Assembly (NCBI RefSeq): GCF_018127925.1
Contig: NZ_CP072347.1
Coordinates: forward strand, 1,180,501 to 1,244,500
From: Prevotella melaninogenica
GTDB taxonomy: Bacteria; Bacteroidota; Bacteroidia; Bacteroidales; Bacteroidaceae
Length of the DNA: 64,000 bases
Direction of reading: 5' to 3'
The position numbers and the translations under genes were made by a program. Each line of letters opens with the position of its first letter. Position 1 is the first letter of the stretch. The notes below the pieces were generated by a model that searched no databases, was not told the origin of the DNA, and saw only the letters and a list, made by a program, of their open reading frames with translations. Positions 43,725 through 53,240 of the stretch are shown here, in pieces.

Positions 43725-46418
43725 ATGGAATTAGCAAGCAAGTATGATCCACAAGTAGTGGAATCAAAATGGTACCAGTATTGGCTGGACAACAAGCTTT
43801 TCAGTTCTAAGCCTGATGGCCGCGAGCCTTACACTGTGGTTATCCCTCCACCAAACGTAACGGGTGTGCTTCATATGGGCCATATGTTGAACAACACAAT
43901 ACAGGACATCTTGGTAAGACGTGCCCGCATGGAAGGTAAGAATGCATGCTGGGTACCGGGTACTGACCACGCAAGTATTGCTACAGAAGCAAAGGTTGTG
44001 AACCGCCTCACAGAGCAAGGTATAAAGAAGACTGACCTCACTCGTGAGCAGTTCCTTGAGCATGCATGGGATTGGACACACGAACATGGTGGCATTATCC
44101 TCAAGCAGTTGCGTCGACTTGGTTGTTCATGCGATTGGGATCGTACTGCTTTCACCATGGACGATACTCGTAGCAAGAGTGTTATCAAGGTATTCTGCGA
44201 CCTCTATAAGAAGGGTTACATCTATCGTGGTGTACGCATGGTTAACTGGGACCCACAGGCGCAAACAGCTCTTTCTGACGAAGAAGTAATCTATAAGGAT
44301 GAACATTCTAAGCTCTATCACCTTAAATATTATGTTGCCGATGACGACCAAGCAAAGGTTGAACGTAAGGATGAAGGCAACGTAATACATAAAGATGCAA
44401 AGGGCTACTATGCTGTTGTCGCAACCACTCGTCCAGAGACGATCATGGGAGATTCGGCTATGTGTATCAATCCAGAGGACGTTAAGAACACATGGTTGAA
44501 GGGTCTTCGCGTTGTAGTTCCATTGGTAAACCGTGTGATTCCTGTAGTTGAAGACTCATACGTTGACATCCAGTTCGGTACTGGTTGTTTGAAGGTAACA
44601 CCTGCTCACGACGTTAACGACCATGCACTTGGCTTGAAACACGGTTTGGAAACTATTGATATCTTCAACGATAATGGTACTATCTCCGAGGCTGCTGGCT
44701 TGTATGTAGGTCAGGATCGTATGGATGTACGTAAGCAGATATCAAAGGATTTGGAGGCTGCAGGCCTCATGGAGAAGGTTGAGGACTATGATAATAAAGT
44801 CGGATACTCAGAGCGTACACACGTACCTATTGAGCCAAAGCTGTCTACACAATGGTTCTTAAAGATGCAGCACTTTGCTGATATCGCCCTTTCTCCTGTC
44901 ATGGACGACGACATAGAGTTCTACCCAAAGAAGTATAAGAACACATATCGCCACTGGTTAGAGAACATCAAGGACTGGTGTATCAGCCGTCAGTTGTGGT
45001 GGGGTCATCGTATTCCTGCTTACTACTTCAAAGATGTAGAAGGCAAGAATGCCACCGTTGTGGCAGAAACTACTGAAGAAGCATTGAAGTTGGCACAGGA
45101 GATTAATCCTTCAGTAACAGCTGCCGACCTTGAACAAGAGAGCGATTGCATGGATACTTGGTTCTCAAGTTGGTTGTGGCCAATCTCTGTCTTCGATGGA
45201 ATCAACAACCCTGACAACGAAGAAATCAACTACTACTACCCTACCAGCGACCTTGTTACAGGTCCAGACATTATCTTCTTCTGGGTAGCACGTATGATTA
45301 TGGCAGGCTATGAGTATCGTGGTAAGTTCCCATTCAAGCATGTTTACTTCACGGGTATTGTACGTGATAAGCTCGGTCGAAAGATGAGTAAGAGTCTTGG
45401 TAACTCACCAGATCCTATCATGTTGATTGAGAAGTATGGTGCTGATGGTGTTCGTATGGGTATGATGCTCTCTGCACCTGCAGGTAATGACATCCTTTTC
45501 GACGAGACACTTTGCGAACAGGGACGTAACTTCAACAATAAGATTTGGAATGCTTTCCGCCTCATTCAGGGTTGGGAAACAACAGATGCAGAGCAGCCAT
45601 TGGCAAACAAGATTGCTGTTGAGTGGTTCGAAGCTAAGTTGAAAGAAGTGAATGCAGAAATGAATGAGCAGTTTAAGAGCTATCGTATTTCAGAGGCTTT
45701 GATGACTGTTTACCGCCTCTTCTGGGACGAGTTCTCAAGCTGGTACTTGGAGATGATTAAGCCAGAATATGGAAAACCAATCGACAAGCTTACCTACGAA
45801 GCAACCCTTAAATTCTTCAATTCACTCTTGAAGATGCTCCACCCATTCATGCCTTTCATCACTGAAGAGTTGTGGCAGCACATCTATGATCGCAAGGAGA
45901 GCGAGAGCATCATGCGTGATGAACTCAAGCTCGATACTCCAAGCAAGGATGAGTTGAACCTTATCGAAGCTATTGAGCAGGTTAAAGCGATTGTCAGCGG
46001 TGTGAGAACCGTACGCAACCAGAAGAATATTGCACCAAAGGTTGAACTCGACTTGAACGTAATCGGTCAGAACAACTACGAGGCTTACAACAGTGTAATC
46101 ATTAAGATGGCTAACTTGAAGACTATTGAAGTAGTAACAGAGAAGAGCGGCGATGCATCTGGCTTCATGGTAGGTACCGACAGTTTCGCTGTCCCAGTGG
46201 GCGACTTGATTGACGTTGCAGCTGAGATTGAGAAGCAGGAGAAGGAACTCAAGCATCTTGAAGGCTTCCTCACAGGTATCAAGAAGAAGCTCTCAAACGA
46301 GAAGTTCGTGGCAAATGCTCCTGCTGCAGTTATCGAGCGTGAGCGCAAAAAGCAGAGCGACTCAGAGGAGAAGATTGCTGCTTTGAAAGCAAGTCTTGAG
46401 GAATTAAGAAAGAAATAA
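43725..46418 (+). CDS. valS: Valyl-tRNA synthetase
   Basis: Class I aminoacyl-tRNA synthetase, 897 residues. The HIGH motif is in [17 protein letters not shown], the KMSKS motif in [15 protein letters not shown], the editing domain shows [10 protein letters not shown], and a C-terminal coiled coil ([18 protein letters not shown]) binds tRNA. The start is the ATG at 43725 ([16 protein letters not shown]). A TTG at 43677 overlaps the -7 box and adds 16 unrelated residues. Confidence 0.97.
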   Translation: MELASKYDPQVVESKWYQYWLDNKLFSSKPDGREPYTVVIPPPNVTGVLHMGHMLNNTIQDILVRRARMEGKNACWVPGTDHASIATEAKVVNRLTEQGIKKTDLTREQFLEHAWDWTHEHGGIILKQLRRLGCSCDWDRTAFTMDDTRSKSVIKVFCDLYKKGYIYRGVRMVNWDPQAQTALSDEEVIYKDEHSKLYHLKYYVADDDQAKVERKDEGNVIHKDAKGYYAVVATTRPETIMGDSAMCINPEDVKNTWLKGLRVVVPLVNRVIPVVEDSYVDIQFGTGCLKVTPAHDVNDHALGLKHGLETIDIFNDNGTISEAAGLYVGQDRMDVRKQISKDLEAAGLMEKVEDYDNKVGYSERTHVPIEPKLSTQWFLKMQHFADIALSPVMDDDIEFYPKKYKNTYRHWLENIKDWCISRQLWWGHRIPAYYFKDVEGKNATVVAETTEEALKLAQEINPSVTAADLEQESDCMDTWFSSWLWPISVFDGINNPDNEEINYYYPTSDLVTGPDIIFFWVARMIMAGYEYRGKFPFKHVYFTGIVRDKLGRKMSKSLGNSPDPIMLIEKYGADGVRMGMMLSAPAGNDILFDETLCEQGRNFNNKIWNAFRLIQGWETTDAEQPLANKIAVEWFEAKLKEVNAEMNEQFKSYRISEALMTVYRLFWDEFSSWYLEMIKPEYGKPIDKLTYEATLKFFNSLLKMLHPFMPFITEELWQHIYDRKESESIMRDELKLDTPSKDELNLIEAIEQVKAIVSGVRTVRNQKNIAPKVELDLNVIGQNNYEAYNSVIIKMANLKTIEVVTEKSGDASGFMVGTDSFAVPVGDLIDVAAEIEKQEKELKHLEGFLTGIKKKLSNEKFVANAPAAVIERERKKQSDSEEKIAALKASLEELRKK

Positions 46419-46429
46419 TCTATTATCTC

Positions 46430-46464
46430 TTTGGCTAATGGGTTCATTAGCCAAAGCATTTTAG
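46430..46464 (+). terminator. Terminator after valS
   Basis: TTTGGCTAATG (46430-46440) pairs with CATTAGCCAAA (46445-46455) around GGTT, followed by GCATTTTAG. Confidence 0.7.
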
Positions 46465-46479
46465 TAAATATAAAAACAA

Positions 46480-46657
46480 GGGGATGTGTCAAAATGTAAA
46501 TACCATTTTGATAATCTTACAGTTTGAAACAATCCAATAAAAAAGACCATTTCTGTACTCGATTTTGAGTAAAGAAATGGTCTTTTCTTTGCTTTTAGGA
46601 AAAACTACTTATAGTTTAAAAGTTGTCAACTTATTAATTTGCATTTTGACAAACCCT
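46480..46657 (+). mobile_element. MITE-like element, copy 1 (left of cassette A)
   Basis: About 178 bp, nearly identical to 50044-50221 and in the same orientation. Imperfect terminal inverted repeats are visible: TGTGTCAAAATGTAAAT at the left against ATTTGCATTTTGACAAA at the right. Inside is a hairpin GACCATTTCT...AGAAATGGTC that could terminate transcription. There is no ORF, so it would depend on a transposase elsewhere. The ends have the look of an IS-derived non-autonomous element; the parent IS is not in the window. Target duplications are not clear. Confidence 0.75.
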
Positions 46658-46700
46658 CTTGAAGATAAGGCTTTCCCTTTTTCAGAGGAGTTGGCAAGGA

Positions 46701-47132
46701 CTACCCTGGCAAGGGTCCAGGAGTCTTTCCGCCCCCTTCTTCCTTAGAGCCCGTTTTTTCCTCTTTCACCGTCTCATACGAGTTCTCGCGCAAAGCGGCC
46801 TTTAGTTCTACACCCGGCGTAAACGTTACGCGTGGCTTGATGGTCTCTGTCTTAAAGGCCTTTTCTGTTGCAGCCCCTTCGCTTGAAAGAGTCAGGCGCA
46901 TCGTACCAAACTCGCCCAACTGCACGCTAAAGCCGTCACGAAGATAATGAGGCAAACAATCCATAAAGTTTGCCAGTACGTTTTCGATGTCACCACGTGT
47001 GAGTGAAGAACGCCCCGCAATGTCGCGTGCAATGTCTCGCAAGTTTTTCTTACCAAGATTTACAGGATTAGCATAGAACTTTTCCTCTGTCCGCTTCTGC
47101 GGATTCTTTTTCTTTTGAAGTTTAATCTTCAT
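46701..47132 (-). CDS. HU-like DNA-binding protein with C-terminal tail (cassette A)
   Basis: 143 residues. The middle (about 25-110) matches the Bacteroidales HU-like fold: DIARDIAGRSSLTRGDIENV, LRDGFSVQLGEFGTMRLTL and KPRVTFTPGVELK. The N-terminus is very basic (MKIKLQKKKNPQKR) and the tail is Lys/Glu/Gly-rich, ending TPGPLPG. This resembles the HU-HIG group rather than the short architectural HU. It is the last gene of cassette A, separated from the FISUMP lipoprotein by a 494-base gap with a 22-nt array. It could regulate the cassette or organise local DNA; that is inference. Confidence 0.82.
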   Translation of the reverse strand: MKIKLQKKKNPQKRTEEKFYANPVNLGKKNLRDIARDIAGRSSLTRGDIENVLANFMDCLPHYLRDGFSVQLGEFGTMRLTLSSEGAATEKAFKTETIKPRVTFTPGVELKAALRENSYETVKEEKTGSKEEGGGKTPGPLPG

Positions 47133-47382
47133 AATTGTTTTGTTTTTAAAAGTAAATATTTAAGTTTTTACGGCATTTACACCTTGGTTTGTTCCATGGT
47201 TTATTCTCCGTTTTTCATATTCTTTTCTGAATAAGGTTTTATCCAGTTTGTAGTGTCAATGGTTTTCTCTTTTTTTTCTGGTTAGAAACCTTCTTTGTCT
47301 TCAAGATAATAGCATTTCCATTTATAGAAAATTGAAACTTCCACCCATCTTTTTCAGAGCCAAAGGAGGGCTTTAAATTTTC

Positions 47383-47558
47383 CTACGGTCAGAAGAAAAT
47401 TTTTCTTTGTGAAAAATTTATTTCCAACCGTAGGTACGTAAATTTCTCACCGTAGAGAAATTTTCTTCCGACCTGTTAGAAATTTCCCGCTAACACGTTC
47501 CCCGTAAATTTCTGACAGGTTAGAAATTTTCTTGCAACGGGTTAGATTTTCTCTTATC
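47383..47558. repeat. 22-nt-period array, family 3 (eight AAATTT-centred units)
   Basis: Eight units of exactly 22 nt start at 47383, 47405, 47427, 47449, 47471, 47493, 47515 and 47537. Most start AC with a form of ACCGTAG, ACCTGTTAG, ACAGGTTAG or ACGGGTTAG and contain GAAATTT(T)C or GTAAATTTC. Some units are inverted (CCCCGTAAATTTCTG against CAGAAATTTACGGGG). A possible ninth unit precedes at 47361. The array fills much of the gap between the FISUMP gene and the HU-like gene of cassette A. Confidence 0.82.
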
Positions 47559-47626
47559 TCTCATCCTCCCTTATCCTGTTAGGCTCCCTCCCCTTTTGGG
47601 GGAGGGTTGGAGTGGGGCTTTTAGGA

Positions 47627-49168
47627 CTACTCAAACACCCCGATTCTGTACCCAAAGATGCGGCTGCTGTTATCCAGAAAGACGGAACCACTCTCGATTC
47701 TCAGGCAGTACGCGAAGCCGCTGCCCCACGGGTAAGCACTAGACGACCAATAGTAGCCGTGAGTGCCAACGCGGGTCAGCTCACCAGAGTTGTAGAAACC
47801 CAAGGCGGGCAGGAAGAAATAATTACCTGCGTCGGCAGCGGAAGGAAGAGTTCTAGATGCGGACCAGTGCTCATCGCGTATGTTTCCACGCCAATCACTG
47901 CCGTCGACAGCCGTGTTATTGTCGAATCCACTTATCTTTGCCTTCTTCTTAAACCACATGCCGCCTTTATATAAATGACCCATAGTTGTCCATAGTTCAT
48001 CACGATCCCAACGGGGATCACCCTTGACAGCGTACCAAGTCATCTCGTTCACGTTAGGAAGAGTAGCACAACTCTGGGTAGCATCGAAACGACCTGAACC
48101 GCTGCCCTCGTTGTAGTAACGTGGGTCAGTGTTGCTCTGGGCGTAATTTGATGAACTGTTATCGTTAAGAGTTGGCTGGCCTACGCCTGCTGGCAAGTTC
48201 TTTGTCCATTCGTAACCGTACCAATATTGATTCTGAGCATCCCACATGTAATAATGGTCACCGTCGTAGTCCTTTACGTTAAGGTTAGCAGTGATATTAT
48301 AATACTTGTTCTGGTCGTAGGTAGCTGATGCTAATGTCTTAGTTATAGTTCCCTCTACGTTTGTTGCAATGTCTTTCACCCAATAACGTATCCTGAGTGT
48401 GTGAGTGCCTGGCTTTATAACAACGTAAGAACCATTGGTAGCGGCGCTTGTGGAGTTGTTAGTTAAAGGGAAACCGTTAGCGTATGTTCCGCTACCACCT
48501 GTTGAAACAATAATTTGCTTACCTGTGCCTGTGCCTGTGAGTTCGCCTGTTGTTGGGTTGAGGGTATATGTACTGGTAATGTTATTATCAGAGCTTACCT
48601 CCACCTTTGTCAAATAGCAATTCTGTAAGATAGTATTGGTTGTACGAGGTAAGAAGAGAAGATAAGCTGCCTTGTGGTCAAGCGCAAAAGCAAACGAGCC
48701 GTTTGACTGCTTCGATGCATCAGCCATACCGCAATCGCCTGATGTACCAAAGTGAGCAGTGGTATTTGGCTCTGATTGGCTCTGGGTAGCTGGGATTGTT
48801 ACTTTGTCTCGATTTCCATTCTTACCAGGGTAATAAACCTTATAGGTGCTGCTTTGTGTAAACTTACCAGGCACTCTAAACTTAAAGCTGGCAGTCTTTG
48901 CTGTTGGGGCATTGCTGCTTTGGCGCCATGCACCGTTATCATCTTTTACCCAAATCTTGTCGCCTGCTTCCCAAAAGAACTTGCCATCACTCTCCATTGA
49001 GGTGCGCGTTGAGGGGTCACCTGCTGTGAAGGTCGTCAGGTTCTTATCGTTATCTGTGTTGTTTGGGTTCTGTGCTACGTCTTCATTGGCACAAGATGCA
49101 AACGCTAATGTGAGCCCGCAGAAAGCTGCGAACGATAGCAGGCGGGTCTTGAATAATTTCTTTTTCAT
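47627..49168 (-). CDS. Fimbrillin-like lipoprotein with C-terminal FISUMP domain (cassette A)
   Basis: 513 residues, surface-type lipoprotein. The signal ends in lipobox LAFASC followed by ANED. The N-terminal half is fimbrillin/Mfa-like (TFTAGDPSTRTSMESDGKFF, WEAGDKIWVKDDNG). Residues about 330-513 form a Fib_succ_major (FISUMP) domain, ending with GYYWSSSAYPWGSG and SSRIFGYRIGVFE, which has a C-type-lectin-like fold in characterised relatives. It is paralogous to 60565-62211: N-terminal and middle parts align well but the last 50 residues differ strongly. Codons in the final 150 bases are GC-richer than the neighbourhood. Probable role is adhesion or ligand binding at the cell surface. Confidence 0.82.
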   Translation of the reverse strand: MKKKLFKTRLLSFAAFCGLTLAFASCANEDVAQNPNNTDNDKNLTTFTAGDPSTRTSMESDGKFFWEAGDKIWVKDDNGAWRQSSNAPTAKTASFKFRVPGKFTQSSTYKVYYPGKNGNRDKVTIPATQSQSEPNTTAHFGTSGDCGMADASKQSNGSFAFALDHKAAYLLFLPRTTNTILQNCYLTKVEVSSDNNITSTYTLNPTTGELTGTGTGKQIIVSTGGSGTYANGFPLTNNSTSAATNGSYVVIKPGTHTLRIRYWVKDIATNVEGTITKTLASATYDQNKYYNITANLNVKDYDGDHYYMWDAQNQYWYGYEWTKNLPAGVGQPTLNDNSSSNYAQSNTDPRYYNEGSGSGRFDATQSCATLPNVNEMTWYAVKGDPRWDRDELWTTMGHLYKGGMWFKKKAKISGFDNNTAVDGSDWRGNIRDEHWSASRTLPSAADAGNYFFLPALGFYNSGELTRVGTHGYYWSSSAYPWGSGFAYCLRIESGSVFLDNSSRIFGYRIGVFE

Positions 49169-49225
49169 TGTCTGTTTCTTCTTTTTGTGATTTTGTTTTC
49201 TTTACTTGGTTAATAACTCTCTTTG

Positions 49226-49432
49226 TTAGTCTTCCCATGAAGAATGCTCCGTCGTTTCTTCGCTTTCTGTCATCCAACTTGGGGCCTGCTTGGCATCACC
49301 AGAGGTTCCGCCTGACTGGGCTGGGTTGTGCTGACCAGGGTAAGACGTATCCATTAAATAAGTGGTTTCGCTTACTTGGATTATCATGCAACGTGGTGCA
49401 GAATAATCCTTCTTTTCTTGTTTCTTTCTCAT
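49226..49432 (-). CDS. 68-residue cassette protein, function unknown (cassette A)
   Basis: Starts MRKKQEKKDYSAPRCMIIQV, continues with TYLMDTSYPGQH and ends in a Ser/Thr/Glu-rich tail with SSWED. No signal peptide or membrane segment. Its counterpart at 62248-62454 keeps the N-terminal 37 residues with few changes and varies the tail. The arrangement (conserved leader, variable Gly/Ser/Asp/Trp-rich end, located just upstream of a surface lipoprotein) is seen for short proteins next to Bacteroidales fimbrillin genes. It also resembles RiPP precursors, but no modification enzyme is adjacent. Confidence 0.72.
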   Translation of the reverse strand: MRKKQEKKDYSAPRCMIIQVSETTYLMDTSYPGQHNPAQSGGTSGDAKQAPSWMTESEETTEHSSWED

Positions 49433-49497
49433 TGCTTTTTTGATTTGATTAAAAATAGTTGTTACTGTTCTCTAGATGTGGCTTCATTACGCCACCT

Positions 49498-49978
<481 letters not shown>

Positions 49979-49983
49979 GGCGG

Positions 49984-49991
49984 CAAAGGTA
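49984..49991 (-). promoter_or_regulatory. Promoter -7 box of cassette A
   Basis: TACCTTTG on the minus strand, embedded in sequence shared with cassette B (62995-63002). Similarity between the two cassettes starts close to this box. Confidence 0.6.
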
Positions 49992-50043
49992 AGAAGAATA
50001 AATTGAATGGGCAAGGAAAAGAAGAAAAAACCTTACCCCCCGT

Positions 50044-50221
50044 GGGGATGTGTCAAAATACAAATACCATTTTTATAATCTTACAGTCTGAAACAATCCA
50101 ATAAAAATAACCATTTCTGTACTCGATTTTGAGTAAAGAAATGGTCTATTCTTTGTCTTTAGAAGAATCCTACTTATAAATTGAAGGTTGTCAAGTTATT
50201 AATTTGCATTTTGACACACCT
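50044..50221 (+). mobile_element. MITE-like element, copy 2 (right of cassette A)
   Basis: About 178 bp, same orientation as 46480-46657. The terminal inverted repeats are better here: GTGTGTCAAAAT-type ends (GATGTGTCAAAATACAAAT at the left, ATTTGCATTTTGACACA at the right). The internal hairpin CCATTTCTGTACTC...GAGTAAAGAAATGG is kept. No ORF. Together the two copies bracket 3.7 kb containing the whole of cassette A. Confidence 0.75.
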
Positions 50222-50234
50222 TCTTTATTTGTTT

Positions 50235-50945
50235 CTACTCATAATCATCTACCACATTATTTATAAAGTCCATCATAGGCTTACCTGTCTTACAGATATG
50301 TTCTAACTGCTCAACCCAGCCATCGCCCTCGAAGAAGTCATCGGGCACAGACACCCAACAGCAATAATCCTTCATCCGAAGATACTGAAGATGCTCATAA
50401 TCCTTTGGAAATCCCTTTGGAACAGTCTTTAAAGCTGCAAATCCAAAGCCTCTCTTACTTACTTTATCGTCGGTCCACTCGCCCTCATTAGGTCGTCCGA
50501 ACAGATTAAGAAAGTCCTCATTCTCTACATCTTTACGCCATTCATGAATGTTCGCCATGATTTCATTGCGACATGAAGTCAATATATTCGTAGGCAACCA
50601 ATAGCAACCAACAGCTACCAAGCAGTTCCCTGGCTGAAGATGTATATAATAACCGCCTCGCAATGCCTTTCTACCACGTGCACAGATGTATGCACCCAAG
50701 TGGCGTTTATACGGACTCTTATCAGGTGAGAAACGTATATCACGATAGAAGCGATAAGTACAATCCTTTGCCGTCAAGTGTGAAACCTCATCATCAAAGG
50801 TTGCCAAACAAGATATTATTTGGTCAACTCCGTTCTCGAAATCAGCCTTCACCGCATCATATTCAGCCTTATGTTCCTGAAACCATTGCTTATTATTGTT
50901 CGCAGCAATACCTTGCAGGAAGTGCATTATCTTCTTTGTATTCAT
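50235..50945 (-). CDS. DUF2461 family protein
   Basis: 236 residues. The family opens with a FLxxLxxNNNKxWF pattern, here IMHFLQGIAANNNKQWFQEH. The conserved core YRFYRDIRFSPDKSPYKRHLG and GGYYIHLQPGN is intact, and the C-terminal FPKDYEHLQYLRMKDYCCW is as expected. Function is not known for the family (TIGR02453). The right MITE copy ends 14 bases beyond its stop. Confidence 0.9.
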   Translation of the reverse strand: MNTKKIMHFLQGIAANNNKQWFQEHKAEYDAVKADFENGVDQIISCLATFDDEVSHLTAKDCTYRFYRDIRFSPDKSPYKRHLGAYICARGRKALRGGYYIHLQPGNCLVAVGCYWLPTNILTSCRNEIMANIHEWRKDVENEDFLNLFGRPNEGEWTDDKVSKRGFGFAALKTVPKGFPKDYEHLQYLRMKDYCCWVSVPDDFFEGDGWVEQLEHICKTGKPMMDFINNVVDDYE

Positions 50946-51034
50946 AATCTTTTGCGTTTTATCTTGTTTAATTTTACACTATCAATTCATTCACTTGTTA
51001 ACTCGTCAACCGTCAACTATAAACCTACCATCAA

Positions 51035-51074
51035 TTAACTTGTTAACTTGTAAACTCGTTAACTCGTCAACTAT
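51035..51074. repeat. Octamer tandem repeat
   Basis: Five tandem octamers: TTAACTTG twice, TAAACTCG, TTAACTCG and TCAACTAT. More degenerate copies lie at 50990-51020. They sit in the gap between nth and the DUF2461 gene. Function unknown. Confidence 0.7.
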
Positions 51075-51080
51075 ACTATC

Positions 51081-51728
51081 CTACAACTTACTATTCTCCA
51101 ACAACTTTGGACAGATATCATCAAAAGGGCAATGTTCGCAATCAGGCTTAGCACTCTTGCAAACATAACGGCCATGAAGCAATATCCAATGATGTGCATC
51201 CGAGACCTCCTCTGTAGGAATATTCTTCATCAAATAATCCTCAACCTTACGAGGCGTGTTAGCTGTTGAAGGAACCAGTCCCAGACGATGACTGACACGA
51301 TATACATGCGTATCGACAGCAAGTGTTGGCTTACCAAACCACACTGCTTGAATAACATTTGCCGTCTTACGCCCTACTCCAGGCAGCGTAACGAGTGCAT
51401 TAGGGTCAGAAGGCACCTCACCATCAAATTTCTCAACCAACATCTTCGACATCTCAACTAAATGTTTTGCCTTTGAATTGGGGTAAGAAACACTCTTCAC
51501 ATACTCAAATATCTCATCGGCTGTAGCCTCTGCCATCGCCTTTGCATCTGGATAATGACGAAACAATTCTGGCGTAATCGCATTGATTCGCTTATCCGTA
51601 CACTGAGCAGAAAGGAGTGTCGCACAAAGAAGTTGGAATGCTGAACCAAAATTTAGCTCAGTTGAAACATGCCCAACATTCTTGCGAAAATAACTCAGTG
51701 CATAATCATATCTTTCTTTTCTTGTCAT
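51081..51728 (-). CDS. nth: Endonuclease III
   Basis: DNA glycosylase/AP lyase for oxidised pyrimidines, 215 residues. The helix-hairpin-helix with catalytic Lys is LPGVGRKTANVI, the catalytic Asp is in TLAVDTHVYRV, and the N-terminal helix segment is LLSAQCTDKRIN. The [4Fe-4S] ligands are spaced C-x6-C-x2-C-x5-C in CKSAKPDCEHCPFDDIC. Normal length. Confidence 0.96.
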   Translation of the reverse strand: MTRKERYDYALSYFRKNVGHVSTELNFGSAFQLLCATLLSAQCTDKRINAITPELFRHYPDAKAMAEATADEIFEYVKSVSYPNSKAKHLVEMSKMLVEKFDGEVPSDPNALVTLPGVGRKTANVIQAVWFGKPTLAVDTHVYRVSHRLGLVPSTANTPRKVEDYLMKNIPTEEVSDAHHWILLHGRYVCKSAKPDCEHCPFDDICPKLLENSKL

Positions 51729-51790
51729 CTTCTTATAGTATAGTACAGCATAAAATAAACAGCTCAGCCAATTATCTCAGCCAATAAAAA

Positions 51791-52516
51791 TTATTTTCTT
51801 TCTTTTATTACGATATTATTTCCCACAACAACAATAGCTTGCTGATTTGTAATAATCTTCAAGGGCAGATGGCTATTCTTGTTGACAACTTCCCGTGCAG
51901 CCTTTTCAAAAGGATAACTATCGAAATGTACGACAGGATAGAATCCAACAATGCCAAGACCAACAAAATCCTCCATTCCTGACACCCGCGAATAACAGTC
52001 ATCCATACCCTTTGCATATTCAATGTTGGGAGCAAGTATCATCGCTCCAGCAGATTCCCCAATATATAGTTTTCCTTGCTCCACCTGCTCTATGATACAC
52101 CTGTCAATCCCAGTTCTCCTCAATTCCTGCAAGAGAAAAAACGTATTGCCACCCGATACATAGATACAGTCGCAGCTTGTCAGGACCTCTTCCATTTCAT
52201 TCTTACTGCATTGAGTAATTTCCAATTCCTTGATGATAAGTCCAAGAGAATCAAGTGCCACCTTGGCATCTTCCACATACTGTGTATACTCTTCATGAAT
52301 GCTTGCTGTAGGGATAAATGCTACAGTCTTGCCCCTCAACGGAACTGAAACGGATTCGGATAAAATTGAAGCAACATCAGCAAAAGATGAACATAAAAAG
52401 ATTTTCTTCATTGATATATTATGTTTTAGAACTTCCCTATCATTAGTACTGTAAACAGCTTGAACAGGAATAAAAATAAGTATTATAATTAAGAATATTA
52501 TAAATCTATACCTCAT
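51791..52516 (-). CDS. Peptidase S51-like (class I glutamine amidotransferase fold) protein, probably exported
   Basis: 241 residues from the ATG at 52516. The S51 nucleophile elbow GESAGAMIL is present, with the preceding strand DCIYVSGGNTFFLLQEL and a C-terminal VVHFDSYPFEKAA. The core begins at MKKIFLCSSFADVA (ATG at 52411), which is the usual N-terminus for the family. The extra 35 residues upstream look like a signal peptide (MRYRFIIFLIIILIFIPVQA), and the promoter box TAACTTTG at 52537-52544 leaves them in the mRNA. Either start is possible; an exported form is favoured. A reading back to 52618 lies upstream of the promoter. Confidence 0.78.
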   Translation of the reverse strand: MRYRFIIFLIIILIFIPVQAVYSTNDREVLKHNISMKKIFLCSSFADVASILSESVSVPLRGKTVAFIPTASIHEEYTQYVEDAKVALDSLGLIIKELEITQCSKNEMEEVLTSCDCIYVSGGNTFFLLQELRRTGIDRCIIEQVEQGKLYIGESAGAMILAPNIEYAKGMDDCYSRVSGMEDFVGLGIVGFYPVVHFDSYPFEKAAREVVNKNSHLPLKIITNQQAIVVVGNNIVIKERK

Positions 52517-52536
52517 ACATTTCACGTTTAATACTG

Positions 52537-52594
52537 CAAAGTTACTAAAAACTAACAGATAATTTGGTGCTTTCCGAAACTTAATGTAATTTTG
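52537..52594. promoter_or_regulatory. Divergent promoters: S51-like gene (-) and small membrane protein (+)
   Basis: Minus-strand TAACTTTG lies at 52537-52544 and plus-strand TAATTTTG at 52587-52594. Confidence 0.5.
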
Positions 52595-52620
52595 CATCAG
52601 AAATAAAAAACAAATCAATT

Positions 52621-52842
52621 ATGATAACTCCAATGACAGGACTGATTGCACTGCTAATCATTGCACTGATTGGCTGGGTAGTCGCAGAGCTTAAAGACAA
52701 GTGTGTTACATTCGTTCACTCTGAAGAAGAGGCTGAGGGCGAAGAAGAAATGAAAGAAGCTTACGAAGCACATGGTGGCAGAGAGCTTAATCTGAAAGAC
52801 TTGCTTGCACATAACAGTACGAACGGCTACAAGTCTATCTAA
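52621..52842 (+). CDS. Small single-pass membrane protein
   Basis: 73 residues: one hydrophobic helix (about 5-24, MTGLIALLIIALIGWVVAEL), then a soluble acidic region (EEEAEGEEEMKEAYEAHGG). It has its own -7 box upstream and a strong terminator downstream, which supports a real gene. No family recognised. Confidence 0.62.
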   Translation: MITPMTGLIALLIIALIGWVVAELKDKCVTFVHSEEEAEGEEEMKEAYEAHGGRELNLKDLLAHNSTNGYKSI

Positions 52843-52863
52843 GATTAATAGCAAATAACATAA

Positions 52864-52907
52864 AAGACGGGAATGATATGGTTGTATCATTCCTGTCTTC
52901 TTTATAT
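52864..52907 (+). terminator. Terminator after the small membrane protein gene
   Basis: A 15-bp stem (AAGACGGGAATGATA with TATCATTCCTGTCTT, one G-U pair) around TGGTTG, followed by CTTTATATT. Confidence 0.82.
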
Positions 52908-53083
52908 TATATAATGTGGGATTAATCTTCAGAAGTTGGTTTTTATAGGAGTAAAACGCTTATAGCTGAATTGAAAAATCATTACACAAAAAGAGAGGAA
53001 AGAAGCTTCTTCTACCTTGGAAACATCAAAAAAGACTGCACTCATAACCATCAGGGTATCAAAGAGTTGCAAAAGAATATTAT

Positions 53084-53193
53084 AAAAGGTGCTTAATTGC
53101 ATTGCAAAAGGGCGTTAGTTGCATGCCAACTAACGCCCTTTTGGACCTCAATTAACGCCCAATTGGAACGCAATTAAGCATCTTTTAATTTCA
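53084..53193 (+). repeat. 22-nt-period array, family 1 (copy 4, five units, partly inverted)
   Basis: Units start at 53084, 53106, 53128, 53150 and 53172, exactly 22 apart. The first two read AAAAGGTGC and AAAAGGGCGTTA; the next units are in the opposite orientation (TAACGCCCTTTT, TTAACGCCC). It lies in a 398-base gap between convergent genes. Confidence 0.82.
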
Positions 53194-53240
53194 AAGCTGT
53201 GAATTTATTTTACAATATTCCACCTCGCAAGACATCACCA

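Noticed and set aside
44127-46492. Several minus-strand ORFs within valS
   Set aside because: They are shadow frames opposite a well-supported gene, with Leu/Ser-rich chance composition and no promoters.
46480-46657. Complete insertion sequence
   Set aside because: There is no transposase ORF in either copy; only terminal inverted repeats and an internal hairpin are present, so it is called MITE-like.
47383-47558. Possible CRISPR array
   Set aside because: The unit is a continuous degenerate 22-mer with no constant repeat plus unique spacer alternation, and there are no cas genes. The same holds for the other 22-nt arrays.
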